DNA from: Mactra quadrangularis
Taxonomy: Eukaryota > Mollusca > Bivalvia > Venerida > Mactridae
Reading direction: 5' to 3'
Length of the DNA: 64,000 nt
NCBI GenBank assembly: GCA_025267735.1
Contig: CM046298.1
Span: 29,271,866-29,335,865, forward strand
Part shown: piece after piece, positions 20,401-32,906 of the stretch
Numbering within the stretch: position 1 is the first letter of the stretch
Layout of the letters: every line of letters begins with the position of its first letter
Position numbers and translations under genes: made by a program
Notes under the pieces: generated by a model
Told to the model about the DNA's origin: nothing
Databases searched by the model: none
What the model saw: only the letters and a program-made list of their open reading frames with translations

Positions 20401-23224
20401 GTGGAAAAAATTCCCTTCGTAAAATGAAAATAGCGAAACAACACTTTTCCGATTGTTCATTTATGGGGCGCGTTCATAGATTGTGCAAAACGTGTTCTTA
20501 AATTGAATACTTCGGGACAGGAAGGTGTGAAACTAGCATGGCGTCTAGGAGCTTGATTGCTAGGACGTTCTGTAGCTAGATGGGCAGTTTTTTCATACAA
20601 TTAAAGTAAGTAGTCTACATCCTAGTTTATATAGATGTAGTTAAGACTAACTTTTCCCTTACCCCCAGATTATATGTATAAAACATTTATGTTAGAATGC
20701 TTTTAGGTGATTTTAGCAAACATGGTTTAAGTTATCTGGTGTGGGGCCAGCATTAGACCAGAATACATTCATCCCCCATATTTGTTTTATTGCATTTGAA
20801 ATGGAATTTAAAAGTGTGTTGAAGAGAACTGATGGTTGACACAGTGATTGAGATTTCAACAATATCTTGGTATGAGTTTTATGCATGATATTTAGAGTAT
20901 ACTATTTTATTGCTGCGTATATCTAAATGAATGTTCCATGATTACTTACAGCAGTTATATACTTGGGATTGTTTAATTGGGTAACTTCGGTGGATTCTTG
21001 TATACCTTAACTAAATGACGTCCAAACTGCACTATGTACTAATTAAAGTCAATTTTACTCTGAAATTGGAGCAAAAGTTACTTCTTTCTGCTAAAATCAA
21101 GTCATTGTATAGTACAACTACTATATACGACTATATATTCCTATGTGTCACTAGGTTTCAATCACATCGATCGAAGCCATATTGCACATAACTGACTCAA
21201 AACAACCACAGTTGATGATGGCTTCAATCACACTTTTATTATAGTTAAAGCCAATTACTGATTCAAGCTCTATTAATCATAAGTTTAGACAGAAATGATG
21301 TTAAAACGACTTGTAGTCACAGTTTACTAGGGTATACTGTATCATGTTTACATTTTAAAATTGATCTGTCGTATTACAATGACATTCACATGGGCGAAAT
21401 TTTTCAGGACTGATCCTGAAATTCTGAGTTTTTTCCTGTTTATGCCAAAATCATGAAATTTCATACTTAAAACTTTTCGAACTTACAATTATCTATAAGT
21501 GTGGTGTCTTGTTCAAACATCAGAATTGAAAGTATGAGAAATATTTTGACTACTTATTTCTATAGATTCACATTATAGCTAATTCATGTACTTATATTTG
21601 TAATTTTAGATTATGGGTTATAAGTTGGTAAAAAGGATTTAAAATTGGTTGTTAGTTGTAACAATGTACAACTTCTTTCTTATGTATACTTGTTCTGTGA
21701 GTATGGGTAAGTACTGCACATGATTGAAAATAAAATTTTGATAAGTTTTTATTGGTTTTACAGTGGTACGTTAGATTGTACCGGTTATATAACTGGGATC
21801 AGTCAACTAACTTACTGCTCATATAGAGGCTAAATCTCTGGATTTAGTGTTTAACCACTTACTTGGTGCATACTTCTGCCTGTGACTGAAAATTTCATTG
21901 GAAAACTATCTACTTACAGCGTTCTACGGTGACAAGTCTTCTCGTCCTTTTTGAATATGAAAAATGATATGTTTCCAGGGTTTTTACAAAACCTATAAAA
22001 CTGGCGTTGGAGCTGTAATGCGCAGCCAATATTATGCACATTCTTGTTGAGCCTCTAGTAGATATCATGTAAATCTGACTAGACTTAAATTGCTTACAGC
22101 TCTTTAAATCTTTGTGTAGATGTGGTTTTTATCGCTTTCATCACCAAACCGTAGTATTGGTTATGACATACATGTATATAGTAATGTGGTATTTAACTGT
22201 GTTTGATATTGTTTTATATGCAGTCAAAATTTTCAAGGATAAGATGTTTTAAACTATGATTCAACAATTATTTTGATAGAATGAGTCAGTTATGTCAGTA
22301 ATGAATGATGAGAACCTTCAGTGACTTTATCCATGATCAAGTTGTTTTATTTATTAAAACTGTCCGTGCAATTAACACACATGGACCTGGGCGAGGTTCA
22401 ATAATTTTAAAACAAAGTACATGTTTTATAAAGTTTTTCTGGTATATTTTCTGTAGTTGTGTTTAGACAACATGAAAACAAATTTGTTATTTATAGTAAA
22501 TGAAGTAGTTTTACATTAGGGTCTGCTTCCTGGTCTCTCAGTACTGAGCTTGTCGGATAAGGAAATAATGGGGTAGGTTTTGGAAGAGATATAAACCAAC
22601 CTATATTTTGAGCATTTAACTCATTTCAACTTTTGTATTTTAGGGTCCTATTTCAGATAGTTACCTGAAATGTGTTAGATTTTAGTAACCAGATGATATC
22701 AGAGTTCAAGTACATATTTACAAGTATAAGTACTAATGTTGTTAAATGTTGTTATCCTATTAAAATGCCCAAGCTTAGACCAATCTATCCAAATGGAAGT
22801 GAATATATAACATATCTCTGCTATGTTCACTATCTTCTTTCCAGAAATTCTCCTCAAATTTTTCTGGCGCTTAAATGTCTTTGAGACATTCTATGGGTGC
22901 AAATAAACTTGTTGAATATTAACTTTGCTCAAGATCGATTGTGACTCCACAACCTTCTGAGTCGTAAGCAGACATCACGATAAAAGCTTGTCTTGAAGAC
23001 AGTAATAGAAAGTTATACCTTGGATACAAACACTACCTTCTATATAGAGTTTGTCCTGGAATAACTAGAGCATTGTCCCTGCAAGGATCAAAACAACAGT
23101 TATAAATGTTAAAATTAAATGTAAAATGTTAATGTGGTTTAAAGTCTGCTTCCTTATTTGTATTTATTCAGCCGACTACAATTTTTGTACGATATAATTC
23201 CTGATCATTGAAATCTCTTCCAAG
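20401..23224. other. AT-rich noncoding, with a SINE remnant
   Basis: No splice-bounded exon was found. A decayed part of the 10.8-kb SINE family lies at 21785-21895 (CAGTCAACTAACTTACTG, AGGCTAAATCTCTGGATTTA, TTAACCACTTACTTGGTGCA). The 70-codon frame at 22672-22884 has AT-driven composition and is left out as a gene. Confidence 0.5.
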
Positions 23225-23400
23225 AAGGCGATTCTCCTCATTACTTATTAACACTTGTGTGGAGTGGAACTAATGTGCGTGTAGATTAATTTCTTACTCC
23301 AAGAAATGGGCAGTGCCGCTAGTGGGGTTCGAACCCGGGAGTTCTTAAGCACTCATCCTATTGCTGAACGTCTGCTTCATAAGCCATTGGCAGACTCTAT
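23225..23400 (-). repeat. tRNA-like SINE head
   Basis: On the minus strand, ATAGGATGAGTGCTTAAGAA precedes CCCGGGTTCGAACCCCACTA, a clear B-box, then GCGGCACTGCCCATTTCTTG and GAGTAAGAAATTAATC. The phrase resembles the SINE at 24.95 kb (GGACACTGCTAATTTCCTTG), so they are relatives. Confidence 0.65.
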
Positions 23401-23462
23401 TATCTTGCAGTAGATACATTGTTATTGACATAATGTTTGTTTGTCAGTAAAACTTGTATTTG

Positions 23463-23680
23463 GGCCACAACAAGTTGATCATGTGTTCTATGGATTTTTC
23501 TGGAAAAAAAGGGGCGAGCGAGCGGAGATTTTTTTTTTAAGTCTTTATTCTTTTGCTTTATATAGTGGTTTGACCAAATTTTTATGAGTGAGCGGGGAAA
23601 TAAAAATATTTTTTAAAAAAAAAACGTCAAAATTAAGATACTAGTGAATCCATGGAACACTTGATCAACTTGTTGTGGCC
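23463..23680. mobile_element. 218-bp MITE
   Basis: GGCCACAACAAGTTGATCAT at the left is mirrored by GATCAACTTGTTGTGGCC at the right, extended by GTTCTATGGATT / AATCCATGGAAC. The core has GGGGCGAGCGAGCGGAG and long T and A runs. Confidence 0.75.
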
Positions 23681-24048
23681 TTATAGGAAACTTTTGTGCA
23701 GAATTCCTTCAATTTCATTTATGTTGACTTTTTCAGGGATGGTTCATGTCTCAGACATACATGTACATATATAACTTGAATAGTTTTATGATGGTAGTGT
23801 ATTTGTATAATAAAATGAAATATTCCTTCTATTATGGTGAAAGTTTGTTGAGGACAAAAGATTCAGGGTTAAGTATAAGTACTGATCCAGTATTCAACAT
23901 TATATATTGTTCAATTTTACTTAGACATCAGTTGTACATACATTATGCTTGATTCCCCTACTTAAAAAATTCCTTCAAGGATAAAGTTTATCAACTATGA
24001 GTACATAAGTACTTTAATCAGTGGGGTTTATGTATGCACCTCTGGTAG

Positions 24049-24746
24049 TTATTGTACGATTATATTGAACTGTCCAATTGCATAATTTCATTGTTTGTGC
24101 TTACTGTATATATTATATTCCGAGTTCTATATATAGAATTTTGCAGAAGAAAATACAATGAGTAGGTTAATTTAGTGGCGATATCTCATCTGTCTGAATA
24201 GTGGTGGGGTTAAAGTGAAACATCTAATTTTGGAAGGGGTACGAGTTCGAACTCTAAAGAAACCATTTTCTATTTTATTGTTTATTCTTTGTATTATTTG
24301 CATTTTTTATTTTTTGTTGTTTTTTTTCATTTTATTAAGTATTATTTGGAAACAGAAATAAGACACTACTCAAAAAAGATCCAAGATCATTCAGCGTCAC
24401 GAATAGTGTCGGTTGCGCTACTGCCATCACTTGGTGGCAGAAATTAACAAAGACAATACATTTTCATGATGATTTGGGGCATTGTTTTTACGCAATTCGT
24501 CAACGAGAAAAAATATAAAAAATAAGTTTCTACCGGGATTCGAACCCACTACTAAAAGATTTGTAGACTGACCGTCTTACCACTCGGCCACACTAACTAC
24601 GATAAAATTGATAATAGAATATACATGTAATACATCATTGGTATCTCCTTTACGTGAACTTCCGAAGTTAATACGGACATTAAATATACCGTGTGATGTG
24701 ATGTTTTAATTTATGCAATCGGACAGTTCAATATAATCGTACAATA
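24049..24746. mobile_element. 698-bp TIR element containing tRNA-like pieces
   Basis: TTATTGTACGATTATATTGA plus ACTGTCCAATTGCATAA at the left (24049-24085) is repeated inverted at 24709-24746 with about one mismatch. Inside are a B-box-like ACGAGTTCGAACTC near 24240 and, on the other strand, a tRNA-like head at 24528-24602. No transposase is seen. Confidence 0.8.
24528..24602 (-). repeat. tRNA-like sequence (Leu/Ser type), not a functional tRNA
   Basis: On the minus strand, TGTGGCCGAGTGGTAAGAC resembles the D arm of a class II tRNA and GTGGGTTCGAATCCCGGTAG the T arm. The segments on both sides do not pair as an acceptor stem, so it is probably a SINE head captured in the TIR element. Confidence 0.55.
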
Positions 24747-24778
24747 AAATAAAATATATCAATATTATTGAAACAATA

Positions 24779-25492
24779 CAGTACCCACCTAAAGTTTGGA
24801 GACATTTCATTTCAAAAGCATACTACAAAGGTGTTATCAACAAAATTGATAATACTTTTTTTAAATGCTGTTTAGTTTAGCTTATTTATTTTGTTATGTT
24901 ACTATTTTGTAGTTGAGACTTTTTGAGAATCTTACAAACTAAGTTATAGAAAAAAAGGATTGCATTTTATAGTTTAAGTTTCATGCTTACGCACGTTCAC
25001 TGACTTTGCAGCTATTACCCCTGGTCACTGGGCTACTGGTATCTATCTATCAATCTTCTTGGGGAGTCTTTTTAATCCACTTATTAATGCAGCCAACAAA
25101 TTGGCGCAAATTGGCGGAATTATACCACCCTCGCAGGTACCCATTTACACCTGGGTGAAGTGAAGCAATTGCAGGTAAATTTCTTGCTCAAGGAAATTAG
25201 CAGTGTCCCTAATGAACCCAGGACCTCTCGATCCCTAAGCGCTTGTCCTACCACTGGACCACTGCTCCTACTAAGTTATAGAAAGACTTACATTGATGAT
25301 GGTTTTGGAGACTAATGTGATATCAGATGCTGAATCTTACATGTATATAATATGATGCATTTACCAAATCTGTTTTCATTTTATCACAAACCATATTGAA
25401 CATATAAAAAATGATGGTTGGTCCAAAAACAATCATTGAAATATAAGAATTTTGCTAAATTTCTTTTGTCTCCAAACTTTCGGTGGGTACTG
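24779..25492. mobile_element. Tc1/mariner-type MITE with TA target duplication, interrupted by a SINE
   Basis: The ends are CAGTACCCACCTAAAGTTTG and, inverted at the right, CAGTACCCACCGAAAGTTTG, each followed by GAGAC and each flanked by TA (24777-24778 and 25493-25494). Starting with CAGT and a TA duplication is typical of Tc1/mariner elements. About 320 bp of the middle is a nested SINE. Confidence 0.8.
24953..25269 (-). repeat. SINE nested in the MITE, with a perfect 15-bp target duplication
   Basis: ACTAAGTTATAGAAA occurs at 24938-24952 and again at 25270-25284, flanking the insert exactly. On the minus strand the insert starts GGAGCAGTGGTCCAGTGGTA, has GAGGTCCTGGGTTCATTAGG (a degenerate B-box), CTTCACCCAGGTGTAAATGG and GTACCTGCGAGGGTGG, and ends near an AT-rich tail. 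Confidence 0.85.
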
Positions 25493-25692
25493 TATAATAT
25501 AGTGAATGTTTTGTCAACACAGATATAATGTATTCAGCACAGTATATTTATTATCATATGTATTCATGCAATACCCTTCATGCCATTTTGTTTAATGTTG
25601 AAGAAATCAGTGAAAGGTGTATGACTAGTGAATAGATACTAACTTTAGACCCTGAAACTAACAAGCTCACTTGCTTACATGTAAACCAAATA

Positions 25693-26026
25693 CAGTACAC
25701 ATCGCAAGTTTGGAGGCTAGAAATCAACTACAATTCTTGCATTTTGATGATTGTTGTGATAGAATCATAATACTTAATATGTTTAAGTATGAATTTCATG
25801 GATGCAACACATAAAAAGATTCAACATCTGACATCCTAAAGCCAGCAAAATCAATTTAATTCTCTACCATAACATAGTTTTTATGCTTTTCTTGTAATCT
25901 CAGTTTTAAGTATACAATTAAGCAAAACTAAAAGGCGGTTTAAAATAAACAGTTATCAAATTTTAAATAACACTTTTTCAATTGCCCTACATAATGAAAA
26001 TGTCATCCAACTTTTGGTGGGTACTG
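25693..26026. mobile_element. 334-bp Tc1/mariner-type MITE
   Basis: The right end read inward is CAGTACCCACCAAAAGTTGG and the left is the decayed CAGTACACATCGCAAGTTTG. TA flanks both ends (25691-25692, 26027-26028). It is a relative of the element at 24779. Confidence 0.7.
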
Positions 26027-26028
26027 TA

Positions 26029-28094
26029 GTTGCGCAATAGACTAGGGTTCTCTATGTAACATCAAGTGACTGTGTGTAGCTCTACCACTAGGGCTCCGGT
26101 GGTCATTTTCACAAAATCTTTACGCTAAAATTATCTTAAGGCCAAGGCTGGAAACATGCATAATCCTTCATTCTTTGTCCAATTTAATGATTTTAATTTT
26201 TTTTATAATTTAGAATAATAAATACTATCTGAAATTCATATGATGTTATTGTATCATTTATGCTTTGTACTTTTTTAAATTGACTTATGATAATCGTTTG
26301 GAAAGATTAATGACTAATGGATTATATCCCTCTTGTGTAGGACAAAATATCGTAATAAAATAGACTCCGCTTGTGACGATAATAAGTAAGGATAAAGAAT
26401 AAAAAGAAACTCTGTCGATTAAACACTGTTTATTTGTGATAGAACCTTAACAATATTACAGTAAGATTAATCAACTGAGTATTTAAACAAGAGTAAAATA
26501 ATCAACCATTGACAATATTTTCTAAAGCCCCTATATGAAGACATATTTATTAACAGTAAGCTTGAAAACTGTTTTACAACCATAAAGTTATCATAATAAA
26601 ACATGTATTAAAGACACAGTTAACAGTTCAAACCAATCTGTTCTCTAAGTTTGAGTTTGACAAAGTGTCCAATGCTTAAAAAAAGTAGGGTACTTTTATA
26701 AGCCCACACTATATTCATTTATACGCTAATGTTTAATATACCTGATAAAAATAGTTTATAAGCTAATTTTGTAATTCAGAGTAAGTTTTTTTCTCTAATA
26801 AGACTTCATCTTAAACATACCTGATCAAAACTATTGTTTCAAATATTGACAACCAAATTATATTTTCGATTTGGATCTACTTTCCTTTTGTAATGCAATA
26901 AAAAACATAAACATATACAAGCAATACTTGCATTTATTTTCAAAATCTTGTTCCTTAGGGGTGTTTGAAATAAGATAAATGTCTATTTTCTTTGCTAATA
27001 AAAAACAATGTTACCTTTGATATAGGGGCTTTAACAATCAAATGCAATTGTTCTGCCAACTGATAATGGTTTTCTAAAAAATTTACTTAAAGAGAAAAAA
27101 ATGACATTGTTTTTTACACTGGGGTCTAAAAGTTTCTTTACACATGTAATTTATTTCATATTTTCTAGTCTTCTTTTATTGCAAATATTAATTCACACCC
27201 AATTTGCTTCATATTTTGATTATTTATTTATGATAAAAACATACACGGTAGAACATAATTGATGGTTCATTATAAACTGTATATTAGTTGTGAAACTAAT
27301 AATGACAAGTAATATATATAGTGAATAAATATTAACCTGACGTTAACCTTTATGCAGAACAAAATAAATCGGGATGACGCATTATAAATCAATAATGGGC
27401 CTCCCATTGAGAATTGTCGGACTGACTCGATAATTACCGTTATTTCTGATACAGTTGAACAAGTCCCGAGTTAAAAATTGAAGTGAATAAAGTTAAAAAT
27501 TGAAAAAAAAATTGAAGTGAGTAAAGAGCAAACATCGGACCATTTAAAGTATACATATATCAGACTATTTTCTCGTGCATTGTGTTTTATTTAAAATAAG
27601 AGCTGGCAACACGACTCATCTGATTGCAGCAAAATAGATAATTGATATTTATTGTATTTCTGTATTTTGCCGTGCAATTAATGTAATAAATCAAATGTGA
27701 TTAGATCTATTTACAAAATAATAAAACTTTAATTATAGATGAATAAAACTACAAAAAAATAAAAGAGTGTATGAAATAACACATTGCAAGCAGGAAGTTA
27801 CAATACTATGGAGGCAGCCATTTTGATTTGATACAGCACTCTGGGGTAGCGAAGATTTTTGCTAGCGGTCGCTACGTAAAGAAATGAAGCGATATCTTGA
27901 AGCAAGCTGTTTCCTATGATTTTGCTTCATAGAGATACCTAGTGAAATGCTTAAGCTATGCACCCCAGTACCAATTATGAACAAAAATAGCCGTATTTAT
28001 GCGCCATGATTAGCAAATCAGCTGGGTTTATGCATACATCACTGACAGTCAAATTAAATTCATCAAAACTAAAGCAAAATATTCATAGAAGCAA
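26029..28094. other. AT-rich noncoding
   Basis: No exon was recognised. A short inverted pair, AAAGCCCCTATAT at 26525 and ATATAGGGGCTTT at 27020, may mark a ~500-bp MITE, but the ends are only 13 bases. A small hairpin with GTAGCGA / TCGCTAC arms lies near 27847-27874. Confidence 0.45.
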
Positions 28095-28355
28095 AGGTAT
28101 TGTTCGTTTTTTCTCAACTGTCAAAACATGAATAATTTCACAGTGAATGCGTTTGTTAAAAGTATTGTCGTAATACATCAATGAGTTTCCGAAAGTGTGT
28201 ATCATGATCGAGTAAAGCTGCCTTTGTCGTATGATATGTGTTAGTCAATATATCTTTAATAACAATAAGGCTGCCAGTACAAAAACAACGCATTCAGTCG
28301 CCGTGAAATTATTCAAGCTTTGAAAGTTGAGAAAAAACGGACAATACATATTAAG
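28095..28355 (+). repeat. dispersed repeat, copy 2 (partner at 17.94 kb)
   Basis: It shares, in order, AAACATGAATAATTTCACAG, GAATGCGTTTGTTAAA, ATCGAGTAAAGCTGCC, GCTGCCAGTACAAAAACAA and TTATTCAAGCTTTGAAAG with 17940-18190. Divergence is clear, so the copies are old. Confidence 0.75.
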
Positions 28356-29819
28356 TGTATTAAGTAAAGTTCAAATAGTGTTATTGACTTGTATTTTTAG
28401 AACAAGACTTTCATAGAAAAAGATAGCTGGTGACTGATTAATAGGGCTGCACTAATTAACTGCAAAGTCAAATCCATGCGATCCTATTTATTTAATTTTG
28501 TATTTAATTTATTGAATAGTGTAGTTTATTCCAAATAATTATATGAATCAATTCATTTATTTAAGCTTCAAACTAACTTTCATTGAAAAATATTTTTAGT
28601 TCATTCTTTCGTTTGAAGGTCACAGCAAATTTGTAGGAAAAACTTGATTGTTAAAAGATTGTTAGACTTACATGTAAGCAATGTGGCTAGCAGGAAATAA
28701 AAATAAGTAAATAGGAATGACATTACAGATGAAGATTTCAAGAAATGAAGAAAAATTGAAGTAATTTTCCATAGTAAAATTGTAGCTGTGTGTTGAAGGG
28801 GCAGAATAATTCCCATGCTATAATTTATAGTGTTACTTTATTCAATGGATAAAGAACAGAAGAAGAATCAAAGCATTTTGAGGAAGATAAACTAACTTTA
28901 GTATTGATATTTGTGATTAACTGTTGTCTTGTATTTTGAGAACCATGTAATAGTAAACAATGTTGAACTTTCCCTCGATTATCTTTCATATATGTTGTCG
29001 GATTTAACTCGCAAAAATGAATGAATATATTTATTTGGCTTAAATTATAAATTCAGTTCATGGTTTACAAAGTTTTCTAAACTTGGCTAACTATTGTACA
29101 AGAGTATGCATCGAGAGCAAGTTCAACCTTGTTTATTAATAGGTTCAGCTCACCTGATCACTAAGTGATTATTGTGAGTTATTTAATTGAGAGGGTTTAT
29201 CTGATGATATACATTGTAAGTCATTGCACTTCCATTGCTAAACAGCCTAGTGGCTATACCTAGATTTCAATTATATCTAAAAAAAAATGAATTTACTTAT
29301 AATACATATAAAAACTTGATAAAAATTAAATTTATATCTTCATCTTAAATAATTAGGTTTACTATTGATACATATTTAAACACAAAACAATTTTCTGCAC
29401 CAAATGTTATTGAAAGCACCTTAGTGTATGTTTATTAAGTAGTGACTGGCCAAAACGTACAATTCCAAAAAATTATATCATTTAAGCATGTAATTTATCA
29501 TTCAATGATGATAATCTGTAATTGTTGCAATAAAATTCGTGTTTATTTGAAGTCCACTGAGAAAAAAACATTAAAATCTTATTAAAACATTAAAAGAAAT
29601 ATATATGTTAATATCATACATTCTATCACAGGAGCTTTACATTTCATATCATACTACGAAAATTTCCCTTTTACATACAATAAAAACACCAGGAATGCAA
29701 CGCGTCCAATCTCCAACTCTCACCTACTAGTCAAATTCACCCTCAAAAAGCAAGGAAACATCAATTGATCACAAAATCATTTAGCCATTGGATTAACAAC
29801 TCTTAAATGTACCTGTAAC
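28356..29819. other. AT-rich noncoding
   Basis: A hAT-like end fragment, TAATAGGGCTGCACTAATTA, is at 28440. The inverted partner of the window's left edge is at 28775-28812. The 71-codon frame at 28601-28816 overlaps that repeat and is not treated as a gene. Confidence 0.45.
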
Positions 29820-29950
29820 CACAGGCTATCGGCGTGGGTTAGGTCAATATATCCCCCCTCTTTGGACCCGCTCAAGACCCATCTACAACCCAAAACCCCT
29901 TAAACACATCTTATAACACATATTGACCTAACCCACGCCGATACCCTGTG
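29820..29950. mobile_element. 131-bp palindromic MITE
   Basis: CACAGGCTATCGGCGTGGGT and TAGGTCAATATAT at the left are mirrored by ATATTGACCTAACCCACG and CCGATACCCTGTG at the right. The loop is C-rich (CCCCCCTCTTTGGACCCGC). Arms are nearly perfect, suggesting a young copy. Confidence 0.8.
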
Positions 29951-30939
29951 CCTGTAACAATCGACGATTCCAAAATCAAAGCAGACATTATAATCATTAA
30001 ACACGTTTTTCTCTTAAATTTTCGCTTGTCGGGGGAGCCATTGGCTGACATCAGACAGTGTGTCGCTTACAGGGACTTTATATAGGCATTTATGTTGGGC
30101 GGTCTCAAATACAGTCACATAAGACAGTAAGTTGTTTTATTCAGTGAGTCGCTGAGGCAGTTTTTACTGTACATATATTCATTACATACAGAGAATCTAA
30201 ATAATTAATATAGAATATCTTTTATGAAATTATTATAATATTGAACACTAAATAAAGGTGATGTAGTATAGGCATTACCGTATGAAACAAATTAAATCGA
30301 CAAGTCAAGTTTTTAAGTTCATAAATTATATACCTGACCAATTGTTCTAATTGAAACTAATAAGGCTAATTTCCCAAGGGAGCTAACTCAATATCTATAC
30401 TCTTCATACTCCCTGCAGCGGTTATCTCCCTTTATCAAATCAATAACCACTGCCACCAAAAGTAAAATTCGTCTCTCAGAGAGCCAAAAAACTTTTTTTC
30501 ATCTTTTCTTTAACAATTCAATAATTTTAGTCTTCTTTAAGATGTAAGCACTGTGAGAAGTGTGGGCATTCTATAAATAGATAGTATTACTAGAGTCATG
30601 TGATTTACGTGGTGGCAGTGATTAAGTAGCAAAGTGTGACGTAAGCACTGTAAGGAGTTAGTATACTCTTATGTATAAAACAGTTATTTCCCTTGGTATT
30701 CCAGACAATGAAATAAAAGAAATATATATATATATATATATATATAATATACTGATACCATGATGCTTTAACATTTGACACTATTTCTATAGTAAAATTT
30801 AGAAAGCTCAAACTAAATGTTTGTGACAAAAGGTTTAAGCAAACAGGAAATTAACCATAATTCACTATATACATACATAAAAGAATAAACAAGTCTGTTG
30901 ACTTCCCTATTCTGTATTTACCAAGGACCATTTTTTTTA
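29951..30939. other. noncoding
   Basis: No exon was recognised. A TA dinucleotide tract lies at 30721-30746. Two related ~50-base pieces near 30540 and 30635 share AAGCACTGTGAGAAGT / AAGCACTGTAAGGAGT. Confidence 0.45.
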
Positions 30940-31245
30940 ACCCAGGTTAATATTGCAGTTGGTAGCTTGCCAGGATTTGGAATCTTGTGCCTGATGGGGT
31001 GCGGGTTCGAATCCCACACAAGGAGGTTATACCCTTCCATGAAAATTTGACAATAATGTTAATTTTCCTCCATTGATAAGATAATATGGAGAAGTTTCTG
31101 GCCTTATGAAAGGGTAGGCGAGTACTGGTTAGGAAAATGACAATGGTCCAGGAAAGCTAGGTTAGGTGCCCTGGACACTATAAAATGACTTAAATTGTGT
31201 CGACACAGCGTTTACTCCAATAAATAAATAAATAAACAATAAATA
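30940..31245 (+). repeat. full-length tRNA-derived SINE
   Basis: A-box-like TTAATATTGCAGTTGGTAGC, B-box GCGGGTTCGAATCCCACAC, the shared body (GGAGGTTATACCCTTCCATG, TTTTCCTCCATTGATAAGAT, GGTCCAGGAAAGCTAGG, GTGCCCTGGACACTA) and a TAAATAAATAAATAAACAAT tail. Closely related to the copy at 5588. Confidence 0.85.
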
Positions 31246-31640
31246 CATAAAGGCTTTTTTAGCAGACCCTACAAAAATGCTCAATTAAATTTGTATAACA
31301 TAATACTGGTAATATTTCAACAGCCATGTATAGGTAGTTTCAAAAAGTCACTTTTTTTTACTTTCTCACTCAGTGTCCAAATAATCATGTTCTTTTGATC
31401 AATTTTGAGTAGTATTCATCTTCTATACCGTATTATCAGATGACTAGATCTTATGTAACCTTCATCTCGCACAGTACACAAATGTCTTAAATATTCAGAT
31501 GAAGTGTGATGTATGACTCTCCAGTACAATATTTAGATCTTAAACTAAAAATTTGCGACCACAACTTATTTGGTTGGAGAAAGTACATCAGCCTGTACTG
31601 TTACATACACCTCATCATGGCTGAGTTAATTTATTGAAGT

Positions 31641-31725
31641 TTAGTCAGAAGTGTCAGTATTAAAGGTGTTGTTACTGTCCAGATTTAGCAGACATGAATC
31701 TCCTTCCCTTAGTATCACAGTATTA
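31641..31725 (-). CDS. candidate terminal exon, gene unidentified
   Basis: Acceptor TTTATTTTCAG on the minus strand, then an open frame reading NTVILREGDSCLLNLDSNNT and FNTDTSD to a TAA stop. Mixed, non-AT-driven composition and a good acceptor support it. No parent gene was recognised, and no upstream partner exon could be joined with confidence. Confidence 0.4.
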
Positions 31726-31963
31726 CTGAAAATAAACAACAGGTCTATAAGAATATATGTAACCAAAACTAGCATTGTAAAATAATGGAATCTCCTGCGC
31801 AGACGTATGGGTGAGATTATGGGAACTTGGCACCATATCACTATGGCAAGTAGTTCAGTTTAAACTTAACCAGCTCAAGAAAACCATAGGATAATCCTGT
31901 CTCCATTTTTCACTGATTTATACAAAAATTCAATTGTTGTCAAATGATGTTGCCACAAATGAG

Positions 31964-32499
31964 TAGTGCTGCAACGATTCACCGGAAAGTCGATTCGATG
32001 CGATTCGATACTTTTTTTTCGATTGGATTTTTTTCGATTCGATTCTTTTATAAATATAATTTACTACAAATATGCATTTATACACATATTTGAGCTTAAA
32101 ACTAAATAATATTATTTAAATTAAAGTGTTACTAAAATTGCATAACACGAAACTCAAAAATCTGATAATTATTTTATGCTTGCTTTATTCAAGTACAAAA
32201 TGAATTGGGTACAAAAGTGAAGGTCGCGAAAATGTATTGTTAATGTAATATCGAACAGAGTTTCTATTCATGCTACATAAAATCGTTATAGAAATTTAAC
32301 AGAAATGTAACAAAGTAAAACCCAGTTTCACTGTCAACGTATACTTTGACTTTTAGGGGCGCCTTTGCTTTTATCGTTTTAACTTATGTAGACACTTAAA
32401 AGTCAGTATCAAATCAAAACTCGCTGAACCTGAATCGAAATCGAATAGGCACCCTTGCAATCGAGTTTCGATGTATCAAATCGAGTCAATGCAGCCCTA
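31964..32499. mobile_element. hAT-like MITE, ~536 bp
   Basis: The left end is TAGTGCTGCAACGATTCACC and the right end read inward is TAGGGCTGCATTGACTCGAT. Both ends continue into TCGATTCGAT-rich sequence. Flanking octamers CAAATGAG and AAGATGAG match at most positions, consistent with an 8-bp hAT target duplication. Confidence 0.75.
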
Positions 32500-32906
32500 A
32501 AGATGAGTGACTGCTATAAAGTTACAATTGCATGATGGAACTTGGTCTAAAATTATTTTTCCACAAGCTATTTTATGATGATAATGCTTAAGCTAAAGAT
32601 GCCTTCCAGCTTGTTTTATGGTGACATGGTATAGAGGGTGCTAGTTAACAACTCCTAAAGGCAATGGATTCAAATCTTAGTTTTGACTATGGAATTTTTA
32701 TCTGGTTATAGTAAGAAAATAGAAGCATGTACGAACAGATACAGCATTTACTCATAGGTAGATTATAATGGTTTGGAAAGTTTAACTCATATTCATGAGG
32801 TAAATTTGATCGAGAATCTTAGCCAATAAACCATTGACCTGACTTACATGAAAAATTAAGAATGACTCTAATAAACAAACATACCATGATTTTCCAGTGA
32901 CAATCT

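Noticed and set aside
24528..24602. Possible tRNA-Ser/Leu gene on the minus strand
   Set aside because: D and T arms look right, but the sequences at both ends do not pair into an acceptor stem, and it lies inside a TIR element, so it is a SINE-type relic.
30721..30746. Possible regulatory TA-rich element
   Set aside because: A plain TA microsatellite with no nearby gene start.
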